A DNA stretch of 38,660 nt, from contig JASHOT010000342.1 in assembly GCA_030040965.1 (NCBI GenBank), positions 1 through 38,660 on the forward strand, given 5' to 3'. The notes under the pieces are model-generated. The model was not told the DNA's origin. It did no database searches and worked only from the letters and a program-made list of their open reading frames with translations. The position numbers and the translations under genes were made by a program. Shown here in pieces: positions 8,827 through 17,500 of the stretch. The stretch comes from Candidatus Sulfotelmatobacter sp. (lineage in GTDB: Bacteria > Acidobacteriota > Terriglobia > Terriglobales > Acidobacteriaceae). Every line of letters begins with the position of its first letter. Positions within the stretch are counted from its first letter, which is position 1.

Positions 8827-11025
8827 TCAGCGCTGATCGAAAAGTTCGCTTCGATCGATGCGTTCGCCTTTGAAGACTACAAGCGAAATTCTTTCAGTCG
8901 CGGAGATGTCTTCCAGCGGATTTCCGTCGACGACCAATAGATCGGCGTCGTTTCCGGGCTGGATGGAACCAATTCTCTTTTCGGCACGAAGCAGGCGGGC
9001 GGCGTTGTAGGTAGCCGCCTGTAACGCCACAGAGGGCGCGATCCCAGCCTGCACCCAGAGCTCGATTTCGTGCTGCACCGTCGGCCCATGAATCACCAGA
9101 AGATTTCCCGCGTCGCTCCCTGTGACCAGCAGAACACCGTGTTGCTGGGCCCGCTTCAGATTCTCGATCGCCACTTGCATGTCGATCGGATATTTGGCCG
9201 CGGTCTGACGCATCGCTTCGGTGTCTTTCGATGTCAGCGCATCCTCGGTTGCCCGCAAGAGCTCAGGCGGACCGACCTGCTGCACCAGCGACCGCTTCAA
9301 CAACCGATCCTTGCCGGCGACAAAATCGAGCGTGGCCTCTCCGGCACTTAGCGTGGGATCGTAGAATGTTCCGTGCTTCGCCATTTGCTCGAACAGTGGG
9401 TCGGGGATCTCCTGGCGAAACGAACCGTGCTCAATGGAGTTCGCCCCTGCCTCAACGGCGTCAGCGACGTCGCGTGCATCTCCGGTATGAACGGCAAGTG
9501 GCAGCCCATCCGCAAGTGCGGCGCGGGCCACAGTATCAAAGATACCGACGTCAAGACGGTTAAATACGGTTTCCCCTCCGCCCGCTTCCAGAATCGCCTT
9601 GATGCAATCAAGGTTTCGCTGCTTCAGCTCATCCACTTGCCTCTGTGCTTCCTCGGTTGAAGTCGGGAGCCGCAGCACTTGTTCCTCTACGCGTGAGCGA
9701 ATATTCGCCGGCAGATCTTTAAAAAACTCCGTACCATGTCCGCCCGCAGTCGTGAACATCGGGCCACATGCAAATAATTCCGCGCCTAGGTCCTGTCCAT
9801 CCCGTATCTCGGAGCGCACCTTCAATATTCCGTCGAGATCATCGCCAACGCTTCGGACTGTCGTTACGCCGCTGTATAGATAGGCTGCCAACTCGCGCAG
9901 CTTACGTTTTTCACGGTCCTCACTATCGCTTTGCGAATCGAACCCCCCCGACGGACTCAGATGAACGTGAACATCAATCAGCCCGGGAAGAATCGTTTTG
10001 CCCACCGCTTCGACTGCTTCCGCTTTCAGAGACTTGGGATCGGGACCATCGCCCTCGTAAACTTCGGCGATCTTTCCGCCGCGCACCAGCACGCTTCCGG
10101 TTTCAATCACCTTGCCATTTCCCACAAAAATGCGCGCGCCGCGAATTAGAAAGGTGTCACCGCGAGCGAGTTGCCGCGCCAGAAGCTTGGTTTCAACAAT
10201 GCCTTGCCGCGTGTGCATTTGCCACGCCCCGAGCAGCAAGAACGGCGTCAACACGGCCGCCAGCCACAGCTTCGCCGAGGGACGAATCTTCTCTTCTTTT
10301 TCCCAGCGAAACAGCTTAAAGGCGATGAACAGACCGACGGCAGTAGTGAGCAGCAAAGCCAGCGTGGGCTGAATGATTGTCCTGATTCCGCTATTCCAGG
10401 AAAGCAGGCTCTGAATGCCCGTCACCATGTATCGAGCCGGGACGAACAACGTCACCACCTGCAGCCAGGGCGGGAACATGGAGGGAGGAAATGTCGCTCC
10501 ACTCAGAAACAGCATTGGAAGATAGATGAGCTGCACGACGAGCTGACTTTCCTGCATCGAGTTCACAACCGAGGCGATGATCATGCCGATGGCGCGGAAA
10601 CCAGCGATCGCGACCGTGACAAAAAGAAAAATCAAGCCAATCGACTGCGGCCATGGCATCCCGTATAAAGTGTGCGCGAGCACGAAAATGAGGATGACGT
10701 TCGGCATGTACAGGATCCAGCCGGTTACCACCGAAGCAACCAGCAACGGCAGCGGCGTGATCGGCGTGACCTTGTAACGGCGTAGAATATTGGCTTCGCG
10801 CTCTTGCACCGCCCGAATCCCCGCGCCGAACAGGCCATTTCCGAGAATGCCGATCACCAGCACCATGCCGATTACCACGGTCATGGCTGCCCCGCGCTCG
10901 GCATGCATCGCCTGGCCGAAAATAAAGAAAAAGATCAGGGGAAACAAATAATTAAAGAAGATGACAGACCGCTGGCGAAGCGCCAGTTTCAGATCCAAAG
11001 CGATCAATGCCTTGTAACTCTTCAT
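8827..11025 (-). CDS. ABC-2 type permease fused to a metal-dependent amidohydrolase
   Basis: 732 residues in one uninterrupted frame. Residues 1-240 are an ABC-2 permease with six hydrophobic segments and the family phrases QEREANILRRYKVTPI and LSGATFPPSMFPPWLQ. A further helix spans about 252-270 (LWLAAVLTPFLLLGAWQM). Residues 290-730 are an imidazolonepropionase/prolidase-like amidohydrolase: HxH at 353/355 (DVHVHLS), a candidate carbamylated Lys476 (CIKAIL), His513 (AVHTGD), His533 (IEHGS) and Asp638 (GSDAG), then the closing beta-sandwich strand (DADLLVVDGNPL). All metal ligands are present, so the enzyme should be active. Predicted topology cannot be settled by eye, so the side of the enzyme domain is uncertain. 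The partner ATPase gene lies 10 bases upstream in the same direction. The substrate is unknown; a secreted peptide or cyclic amide is only a guess. Confidence 0.88.
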   Translation of the reverse strand: MKSYKALIALDLKLALRQRSVIFFNYLFPLIFFFIFGQAMHAERGAAMTVVIGMVLVIGILGNGLFGAGIRAVQEREANILRRYKVTPITPLPLLVASVVTGWILYMPNVILIFVLAHTLYGMPWPQSIGLIFLFVTVAIAGFRAIGMIIASVVNSMQESQLVVQLIYLPMLFLSGATFPPSMFPPWLQVVTLFVPARYMVTGIQSLLSWNSGIRTIIQPTLALLLTTAVGLFIAFKLFRWEKEEKIRPSAKLWLAAVLTPFLLLGAWQMHTRQGIVETKLLARQLARGDTFLIRGARIFVGNGKVIETGSVLVRGGKIAEVYEGDGPDPKSLKAEAVEAVGKTILPGLIDVHVHLSPSGGFDSQSDSEDREKRKLRELAAYLYSGVTTVRSVGDDLDGILKVRSEIRDGQDLGAELFACGPMFTTAGGHGTEFFKDLPANIRSRVEEQVLRLPTSTEEAQRQVDELKQRNLDCIKAILEAGGGETVFNRLDVGIFDTVARAALADGLPLAVHTGDARDVADAVEAGANSIEHGSFRQEIPDPLFEQMAKHGTFYDPTLSAGEATLDFVAGKDRLLKRSLVQQVGPPELLRATEDALTSKDTEAMRQTAAKYPIDMQVAIENLKRAQQHGVLLVTGSDAGNLLVIHGPTVQHEIELWVQAGIAPSVALQAATYNAARLLRAEKRIGSIQPGNDADLLVVDGNPLEDISATERISLVVFKGERIDRSELFDQR

Positions 11026-11035
11026 GATTCTTGAC

Positions 11036-11965
11036 TCATTGGCGCAAGCTCTTGCCGGTGAGCTCGATGAACACGTCTTCCAAACTCGGCTGCTTCAGGC
11101 GCACGTCCGTCAATTCCATTTCCTGCTGATCGATCCACTTGACCAAATCGACCAATGTCGCCGCCGGACGCCGCGAGTGAACGGTCAGTGTGTGTCCGGA
11201 CGAATCGAGCGTGCTCTCGGTCGCTTCCACCCAGGTCGGACGAGACGCAGGAAATGGCGCCGCACAGGTTACCACGATGCTCGATGCGCTGCGGCTTTGC
11301 TGCTGCAGACGAGCCGGAGTATCGAGCGCGATGATGCGGCCTTCGTCGACAATTGCAACCCGATCACAAAGACGTTCTGCTTCTTCGATGTAGTGCGTAG
11401 TCAGCAGAATAGTGCGCTGCTCGCGCTTTAACTCCTCGAGCAGGGAATGAATCTCCGCGCGCACTTGCGGGTCAAGACCGGTCGTGGGCTCGTCCAGGAA
11501 AATAAGCTGCGGATCGTTCAGCAGCGCCAGAGCCAGCGCCAGCCGCTGCTTTTGACCGCCTGACAGAGTTCCGTAGAATGCATTTTTCTTCTCGTCCATC
11601 TGCAGGCGCTTGAGGAGTTGATGCAAATCGACATGGCGCGTGTAGAACGAGGCGAAGACTTCCATCGCTTCGTGCACGCGAATTTTTTCCGGCAAATTGG
11701 TCGCCTGTAGACACACGCCAATTCTGTCTTTCAATTTTTGGCGCTGCCTGTCCGGATCGAATCCCAGCACAGCGACGTTTCCGCCGCTACGCGCGCGGAG
11801 TCCCTCCAGAATTTCAACTGTTGTGGTCTTGCCTGCGCCGTTTGGCCCGAGAAGGCCGAAGACCTCGCCCGTGTGGATTTCGAAGTCGATACCCTTTACG
11901 GCTTGTACTTCGCCGTACGACTTCGTCAGTCCTTGCACAGAGATGGCCAGAGAAGTAGCGATCAT
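11036..11965 (-). CDS. ABC transporter ATP-binding protein (exporter type, DrrA/CcmA-like)
   Basis: 309 residues. Walker A is GPNGAGKTTT (about residue 40), the Q-loop is CLQATNLP, the signature is LSGGQKQRLALALAL, Walker B is LIFLDEPTTGLDP and the switch His is in LLTTHYIEEAE. A C-terminal extension of about 80 residues ends with the typical SLEDVFIELTGKSLR of drug and polysaccharide exporters. It is the first gene of a two-gene unit: its stop is 10 bases before the start of the permease-amidohydrolase fusion, so the two form one exporter in which the fusion supplies the membrane part. The cargo cannot be read from sequence. No ribosome binding site of note was found before the ATG at 11965. 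Confidence 0.93.
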   Translation of the reverse strand: MIATSLAISVQGLTKSYGEVQAVKGIDFEIHTGEVFGLLGPNGAGKTTTVEILEGLRARSGGNVAVLGFDPDRQRQKLKDRIGVCLQATNLPEKIRVHEAMEVFASFYTRHVDLHQLLKRLQMDEKKNAFYGTLSGGQKQRLALALALLNDPQLIFLDEPTTGLDPQVRAEIHSLLEELKREQRTILLTTHYIEEAERLCDRVAIVDEGRIIALDTPARLQQQSRSASSIVVTCAAPFPASRPTWVEATESTLDSSGHTLTVHSRRPAATLVDLVKWIDQQEMELTDVRLKQPSLEDVFIELTGKSLRQ

Positions 11966-12051
11966 GTGGAACGGATAGGCTACTTAAGAAAGAACCGGGA
12001 GTCAAAAGGAGATTCAGAAAAGTGCAGTTGTAATCGAATTCCGAAACGCCA

Positions 12052-12603
12052 TCAGCTGAGACGTGCCTGGGAGTCGTCGACCGGCCGCCGCTCCCACCAA
12101 ATACGCGGCGCCTGGACAACTGGCTTTTTCTCGCAATGGAAACCGCGCCGCCCTAACTCTTCGACGACTAGATCGATGGCCCGGCTGACGGAGGCCCGAA
12201 CTGCATCACTCAGCGGCTGACCGGGATCAAAGCATGTTCCTACGATTCCCACAAGCAGGAAGTCTCGGGGCGCTGCGCCCAGCATGTCCGCGGCGATCAG
12301 ACATTCCGACAAAGCGGGCGAATGAGGATCTAACCGCTGGGCAGTGATCTCCCGGACAATGTCTTCCTTTCGATAAAGAATGACGGAGCCGACTGAAGCG
12401 TCGTCGACTACGGAATCAACAAGAATGACGGCGTCTAATCCGGCGATCCGATGGGTCAAATCGAGAGCGGGCGTGCCCAGATCCGCGATCTCAACACCCT
12501 CACCGAATGAGTACTGTGCCTCGAGCATGTGCACTACATACGGACCGACGGCGTCATCCCCCAGCAGGACGTTACCGATGCCGCCGATGAGCGCTCGTTT
12601 CAC
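12052..12603 (-). CDS. hydrogenase maturation protease (HyaD/HybD family)
   Basis: 183 residues starting at a GTG whose first bases overlap the TGA stop of the large subunit gene (GTGA), so translation is probably coupled. It has the family N-terminus GIGNVLLGDDAVGPYV with the first nickel-sensing acidic residue, IADLGTPALDL with the second, and PHSPALSE with the metal-binding His. These endopeptidases clip the C-terminal tail of the [NiFe] large subunit after nickel insertion. The adjacent large subunit has the matching uncut tail after DPCMACACH, so enzyme and substrate are encoded together. The C-terminal 25 residues (CEKKPVVQAPRIWWERRPVD) extend beyond the usual family length. It appears intact. 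Confidence 0.9.
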   Translation of the reverse strand: MKRALIGGIGNVLLGDDAVGPYVVHMLEAQYSFGEGVEIADLGTPALDLTHRIAGLDAVILVDSVVDDASVGSVILYRKEDIVREITAQRLDPHSPALSECLIAADMLGAAPRDFLLVGIVGTCFDPGQPLSDAVRASVSRAIDLVVEELGRRGFHCEKKPVVQAPRIWWERRPVDDSQARLS

Positions 12604-14174
12604 AGAATCTTGGTCACGCCAATCTTACGTCCAGACGGATCGAACGCGTGGCAGGCGCAAGCCATGCAGGGATCGAAGGAGTGCACCGTCCGCAGCACTT
12701 CCAACGGTTCCTCCGGACGCGCCAGCGGAGTATGCAGCAGCGAAGCTTCATACGGCCCATGCGCTCCCGCATGGTCCCTCGGGCTCGCGTTCCAGGTCGA
12801 AGGAACCACCGCCTGATAATTCTTGATCTTCTCGTCCTTGATGACCACCCAATGCGACAGCGTTCCGCGCGGCGCCTCGTGCGTTCCCACGCCTTGCACT
12901 TCATGTGACGGCAGCACGGGCTGATTGTGGACAGTGTAATCGCCCTTCGAAATGTTATCCACCAGCAACTGCCAATGTTTCTGCGCCAGTTCCGCCAGCA
13001 TGCAGGCGCGAATGGCGCGTGCCGCATGGCGTCCAAGCGTGGAATGAAGCGCCGCAGGCGTGGCACGAACTCCGCCGATCGCCGCAATTTTTTCAACCGC
13101 CAGATCCGTATATTTGCGCGTCAAAGGATGTCCTTGCGCGTATCCGATCAGCACCTGCGCCAACGGTCCGACCTGCGCCGGTTCATTGTTGAATCGCGGA
13201 CTCTTTACCCATGAGTATTTTCCGTCCGCATTCCACCCGGTAAAGGCAGGTTCGGTCTCTCCTACCCATGGATGCAGCGGCCGATCACCCTGATAGTAAG
13301 CGTGAGCCACGTCTTCACTCACCGATTGCCGGAAGATCGGGTCCGACGCCGTCTGAAATCCGTGCACGGCCGACAGATCTCCATCGTGAATGTAGCCGCC
13401 CGGCAGGTCATAAGCGGAGCCGCGGCTATCCAGTGGAAGATCGGGCACCGCGAGATAGTTGCGCACTCCACTGCCGATCTTGAACCACTCCGGATACATC
13501 GCTGCCACCGCGCACACGTCCACGAAATAGACCTGCTGCACGAACTGCACAACTTCATCCAGCAAGGTGCGGATCAGTTCCAGCTTATCCATGCCCAGCG
13601 CCGAAGTGCTGTCGAGATCGATCGCATTGGCGACTCCTCCCACCGTCAGGTTCTGAATGTGCGGAGTCTTTGAGCCCAGGATTCCCACCACCTGCAGCGC
13701 CTTGCGCTGATATTCGAGCGCCTGCACATAATGCGAGAAAGCCAGCAGATTGATGTCAGGTGAGAGACGCATCGCCGGATGCCCCCAATAGCCGTTGGCA
13801 AAAATCCCCAGCTGTCCGCTTGCTGCAACCGCATTGACGCGATCCTGCGCCGCTTTGAGTTCGTTGCGCGAGTTGCGAGTCCACGGCGACAGGCTCTCGG
13901 CGAGTTTTGACGTCGCTGCGGGGTCCGCCTTCGGAATCTGCAGCACATCGACCCAATCGAGCGCCGGCAACTGATAGAAGTGCACAATATGGTCGTGCAA
14001 GGCATGCGCGATCAGAATCAGATTGCGGATGTATTGCGCGTTGAGCGGGATTTCCAGCTTGAGGGCATCTTCCACCGAGCGCACGCTGGCCATGGCATGC
14101 ACGGTGGTGCATACCCCGCAGAAGCGCTGCGTAAACAGCCATGCGTCGCGCGGATCGCGCCCGCGGCTGATGTT
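12600..14174 (-). CDS. [NiFe]-hydrogenase large subunit, group 1-like, missing its N-terminus
   Basis: The first formal start (GTG, 14102) would begin at VHAMASVRSVED, but the same frame upstream encodes SRGRDPRDAWLFTQRFCGVC, which holds the first Ni-Fe cysteine pair and clearly belongs to the protein. Homology fades above 14174; the frame stays open to a TAA at 14316-14318 with no ATG, GTG or TTG, and the usual VDPVTRIEGH block is absent. The rest is complete: IFANGYWGHPAM, and C-terminal DPCMACACH with the second cysteine pair, followed by a 15-residue tail for protease removal. The protein would be about 525 residues against ~570-600 in the family. No small subunit, cytochrome b or hyp genes are present. 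Either the 5' end was lost by deletion or an assembly join lies near 14175-14190. Activity without a small subunit is unlikely. Confidence 0.82.
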   Translation of the reverse strand, partial: NISRGRDPRDAWLFTQRFCGVCTTVHAMASVRSVEDALKLEIPLNAQYIRNLILIAHALHDHIVHFYQLPALDWVDVLQIPKADPAATSKLAESLSPWTRNSRNELKAAQDRVNAVAASGQLGIFANGYWGHPAMRLSPDINLLAFSHYVQALEYQRKALQVVGILGSKTPHIQNLTVGGVANAIDLDSTSALGMDKLELIRTLLDEVVQFVQQVYFVDVCAVAAMYPEWFKIGSGVRNYLAVPDLPLDSRGSAYDLPGGYIHDGDLSAVHGFQTASDPIFRQSVSEDVAHAYYQGDRPLHPWVGETEPAFTGWNADGKYSWVKSPRFNNEPAQVGPLAQVLIGYAQGHPLTRKYTDLAVEKIAAIGGVRATPAALHSTLGRHAARAIRACMLAELAQKHWQLLVDNISKGDYTVHNQPVLPSHEVQGVGTHEAPRGTLSHWVVIKDEKIKNYQAVVPSTWNASPRDHAGAHGPYEASLLHTPLARPEEPLEVLRTVHSFDPCMACACHAFDPSGRKIGVTKIL

Positions 14175-14392
14175 TTTCCTTGGGATCTTTCGATTGAGGC
14201 GAGATGTCGTGGGCTGGATTGGGGATGGTCTGGGTATCGGCGAGAATACATGAAAACGTATGAAGGTTCTACCAGTCTGGCCGCAGGATCCCTGTTTGGC
14301 CGCTCCGACCCTCCTTTATCGAGCTCTGGCGCACTCCCGGTGAGCCCGTCCTAATCGAATGATCGTTTATCGGATATTCCGGAATTGTAGAC

Positions 14393-14408
14393 CGTGACCT
14401 AAATCACA
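14393..14408. promoter_or_regulatory. CRP/FNR-family-like operator upstream of hydrogenase
   Basis: CGTGA-N6-TCACA on the plus strand (TGTGA-N6-TCACG on the minus) differs from the perfect CRP consensus palindrome at one position. It lies about 75 bases upstream of an orphan AAGGAGG and in the right place to control the hydrogenase unit on the minus strand. Regulation by a CRP/FNR homologue is inferred; no such regulator is in the window. Confidence 0.45.
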
Positions 14409-14459
14409 GATGGACGTGATAAGGGTCTCAGGTCGATTCCGAATAATCCCAAGGTCGTG

Positions 14460-14493
14460 AAAAAGGAAGCGCACGGCATAGATCCGTGCGCTT
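14460..14493 (-). terminator. rho-independent terminator of the TonB receptor gene
   Basis: A perfect 10-bp stem (AAGCGCACGG / CCGTGCGCTT, 14467-14476 and 14484-14493) with a 7-base loop is followed on the minus strand by CC and a run of five T. It is 37 bases after the receptor stop codon and has no T-run on the plus side. Confidence 0.82.
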
Positions 14494-14529
14494 TGACATC
14501 ACTCGGCCATTCCGAGCCGCCAGCAGTTC

Positions 14530-17500
14530 TTAGAAGATCAAGTGCAGCGTCATCTGGATCTGCCGTGGCCCGCCAATCGTCTTATTCGTCACTCCCAAAC
14601 CGGCCGGGCAATTGTAGAACCCGACATTCGAACTGGTGCACGAGGTCGGCAGCGGAGTGGTTCCCTCAATCGGAAACTGATTGTAGAACGCGTTCTGCGA
14701 GACATCGTCGATGGGGATGTCGAAGCTCGCGGTATTGGTCACATTGAAAACGTCGAAGCTGTATTTCAGCGAGTACCGTTCGCTGAGTTGCGTAATTTTC
14801 ACCAGAGAAACCTGCAAGCTCTTCTGCCACGCCTGCCGGAAAATGTTGCGTTGGCCGTTGGTGAAATTGGTTTCGTAAAGATCGTTCGATGGAATCGCTC
14901 CGCCCAGATCGCCCGGGCTCAACAAGGGCAGCGTGAAGCACGCGGAATTCAGCGCCGGGGTCGCGAATGCGCCCGAAGCGCCAGTCACCGCGCTCTTGGC
15001 CGTGCAGCCCGCAGCCAGTGGAACCACCGGATTGGTAATGCCGTCATACACGCTGTAGAAGATGCTGCCCACCGCACCCGTGTAGTCAATAATGCTGTAG
15101 GGCTGTCCGCTCTGGAATACTGCGCTGCCATCGAGTTCCCACCCGTTGCTGAATTTCCCTTTGAACGACGAATCGTTGAAGAACTTCGGCAGCATGTAGG
15201 TGTAGCTGAAGTTGAAAATGTGCGTGCGGTCGAAGTCCGACGATCCATAGGCGGAGCGCAGATTCAAAGGATTATTTCCGTTGAAGAACAATCCCATCCC
15301 GCTCTGCTCATCGAGCGCATGCGAGTAAGTATAAGAGAATCCCACGCGCAGGCCATGGCTCATGCGCTTTTCCACGTGCGTCTGCAAGGCGTTATAACCT
15401 GAAACTCCCGCTGCGGTGTACGACTCCGACTCCGCCGAATACCCGAGGTAGGGCACGCGCAGGTCCACGTTGCCGCCTTCATAGTTCGTCTGGAAACACG
15501 TATTCGGTACTGGCGCCGGACCACAGTCGACGCCCGTCTGCAGGTTGATCGCGTCGAATGTGTTCGGATTCACCACGGTATAGCCGTAGGTGTACGACTG
15601 CGGATAGGGCGAATTCGGATGAATGATGTTTGTGGGTGAAGCGATTGCCGGCTGATTGAAGGGGAGCGGAATCACTCCGTGCCTTCCCAGATTTCCCACG
15701 TAGCCCACTTCAAACATCAGATCGTTTCTCGGCTGCCACTGCACGTCGAGAGTCTGATTCATCGTGTAGGGCAACTTATTGGCTCGGTTGTAGGTGGCAA
15801 AGGAAAACAGCGGATCTCCGTTCGCGATTCCCGCCGTCAGCCCCACGCCACCGTTGGGCAGAAATTGGGTGATATCGGCGGGGTTGCCGCTCGGACCGGG
15901 GCCCAGCGTTATACCCCATGGATTGGACAGCGAATACGGTCCCGGTGTGAAGGAACTGGGAGAGTTGCAGGTGGGGATGAAGCCTTCATAAAGATAGTTG
16001 GCGGCGCCGCAAGACTGCGCATTCACGTAGGGCGGAGTCTGATTCACTCCGAACGGGCCGCCGTTGATTACACCCTCCGCATATCCCGGGGAGAGGTACG
16101 AAAAGAGTTCCCCGCGATCGTAATAAAGCCCCCAGCCAGCGCGGACCACGAGCTTGTCGTTGAACTTGCGCGGGCTCCACGCCAGGCCGACGCGAGGCGC
16201 CAACCCCCACTGCCGGCCCGTTAGCGTCGTCTTGCTCACGCCTTTGGTTGGAAACAAGGCGTTGTTTCCGGCAATGATGATGCCGTTGGACGTGATGGTG
16301 TCTGTGGCATCATCATACGAATACAGGGCCGGATCGAAATTGAAAATCCGCCCGTACTTCTCCGTCAGCCCGCCATCCCAGTCAAAGCGCAGGCCGCCTG
16401 TGAGGCTCAGATTCGAACGGAACTGAAACTTATCCTGAACGAACGCTCCGGCCTGCCCGGCGCGATAGTAGCGGTTCGCATTGCCCTGTAAAAATTTTGT
16501 TGTAGTGAAATCGTCGTTGGTCGTCACTAACCCTTGCACGAACTGCGAGAAGTCGGCCGTCGAAATCATCCCCTGGTTGGTTCGCTCATCGCGGGTATTG
16601 AGCTGTGTGTAGGAATAGCTTCCCCCGAACGTAACCGTGTGCTTGTTGTGCATCCAGATCGCATTCGCCGATGGCATGATGCGATTCTGAAATGCGCCGG
16701 TAAACGCGCCCTGGGACGCCGCGCCCTGCCCGATCGTCAAAAACTGCAGATTCTCGATGCCCGCGGGATTGGCGGCGCCATTGCTCAGCCCCAGTGGATC
16801 GACGATCGTGATCCCCGGAAAATATGGCGAGCCGAACGTGTTAATGCCCATTTCCTGCGGCGTAAATGGCTGCGCGATCGTGCTGTAAACCTTCTCTCGC
16901 AAAATGCCCAGCACCTCCGTCACGCTCAGGCTGGGCCGCAGAGTCTGCGTATTCGTCAGCGAAGCTACCTGGCTGCCCGCGTCCAGATGCTGCGAAAAGC
17001 CGGCAACGTTCGAGTAGGCGTAAGGCGCAAGGCTGGGATCGTGCTGGTAGTAATACTTTGCCGAGACTGTGTCCCTCGTGCTCTTGTTCCAGTCAAGATT
17101 TGCCACCGCCTGATCTGCAAGAAAATAAGCCGTGCCGGGACTGATCGCGTTTTCCGGAAAGCTTGGCGTTGGAATCTGACCGTCGCTGTACGGAATCATG
17201 TATTGCCCGTTGGGTAACTGCGCCTGAAAGAGCGCGAGAGCGACCGGGCTCACGTTGGCCGCGGTCAAAGAGGTGCCCCATTCGTCGTTCGAGATGTCCG
17301 CCATACACGTGGCAAACTGCGCGCTCGATCGATTGATCGTGCCGCAACCCGGTGCAGCCATCAAGAAATTCGGATTAAGATCGGCGGGTACCAGCATCCG
17401 CGACAATCCAATCTCCTGATCGGAATCGTGCAGGTGTTGATAACTGACAAACGCGAACAGTTTGTCTTTGATCAGCGGTGCGCCAATCTTTCCGCCCGCA

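Larger units (their letters stand above)
14175..14529 (-). other. noncoding region between hydrogenase and TonB receptor genes
   Basis: No convincing gene was found. On the minus strand it contains, in order, the TonB gene terminator, a CRP/FNR-type palindrome at 14393-14408, a 10-bp perfect palindrome ATTCCGGAAT at 14376-14385, and a strong AAAGGAGGG at 14309-14317 that has no start codon within reach. That ribosome binding site with nothing behind it suggests the first gene of the hydrogenase operon has been removed. An out-of-frame stretch reading NPAHDISPQSKDPKEKHQ around 14180-14240 looks protein-like but was not recognised. Confidence 0.6.

Noticed and set aside
14018-14251. 77-residue minus-strand frame beginning MYSRRYPDHPQ at an ATG upstream of the hydrogenase
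   Set aside because: It is out of frame with the hydrogenase and reads through the RFCGVC-coding region as nonsense; it does not supply the missing N-terminus.
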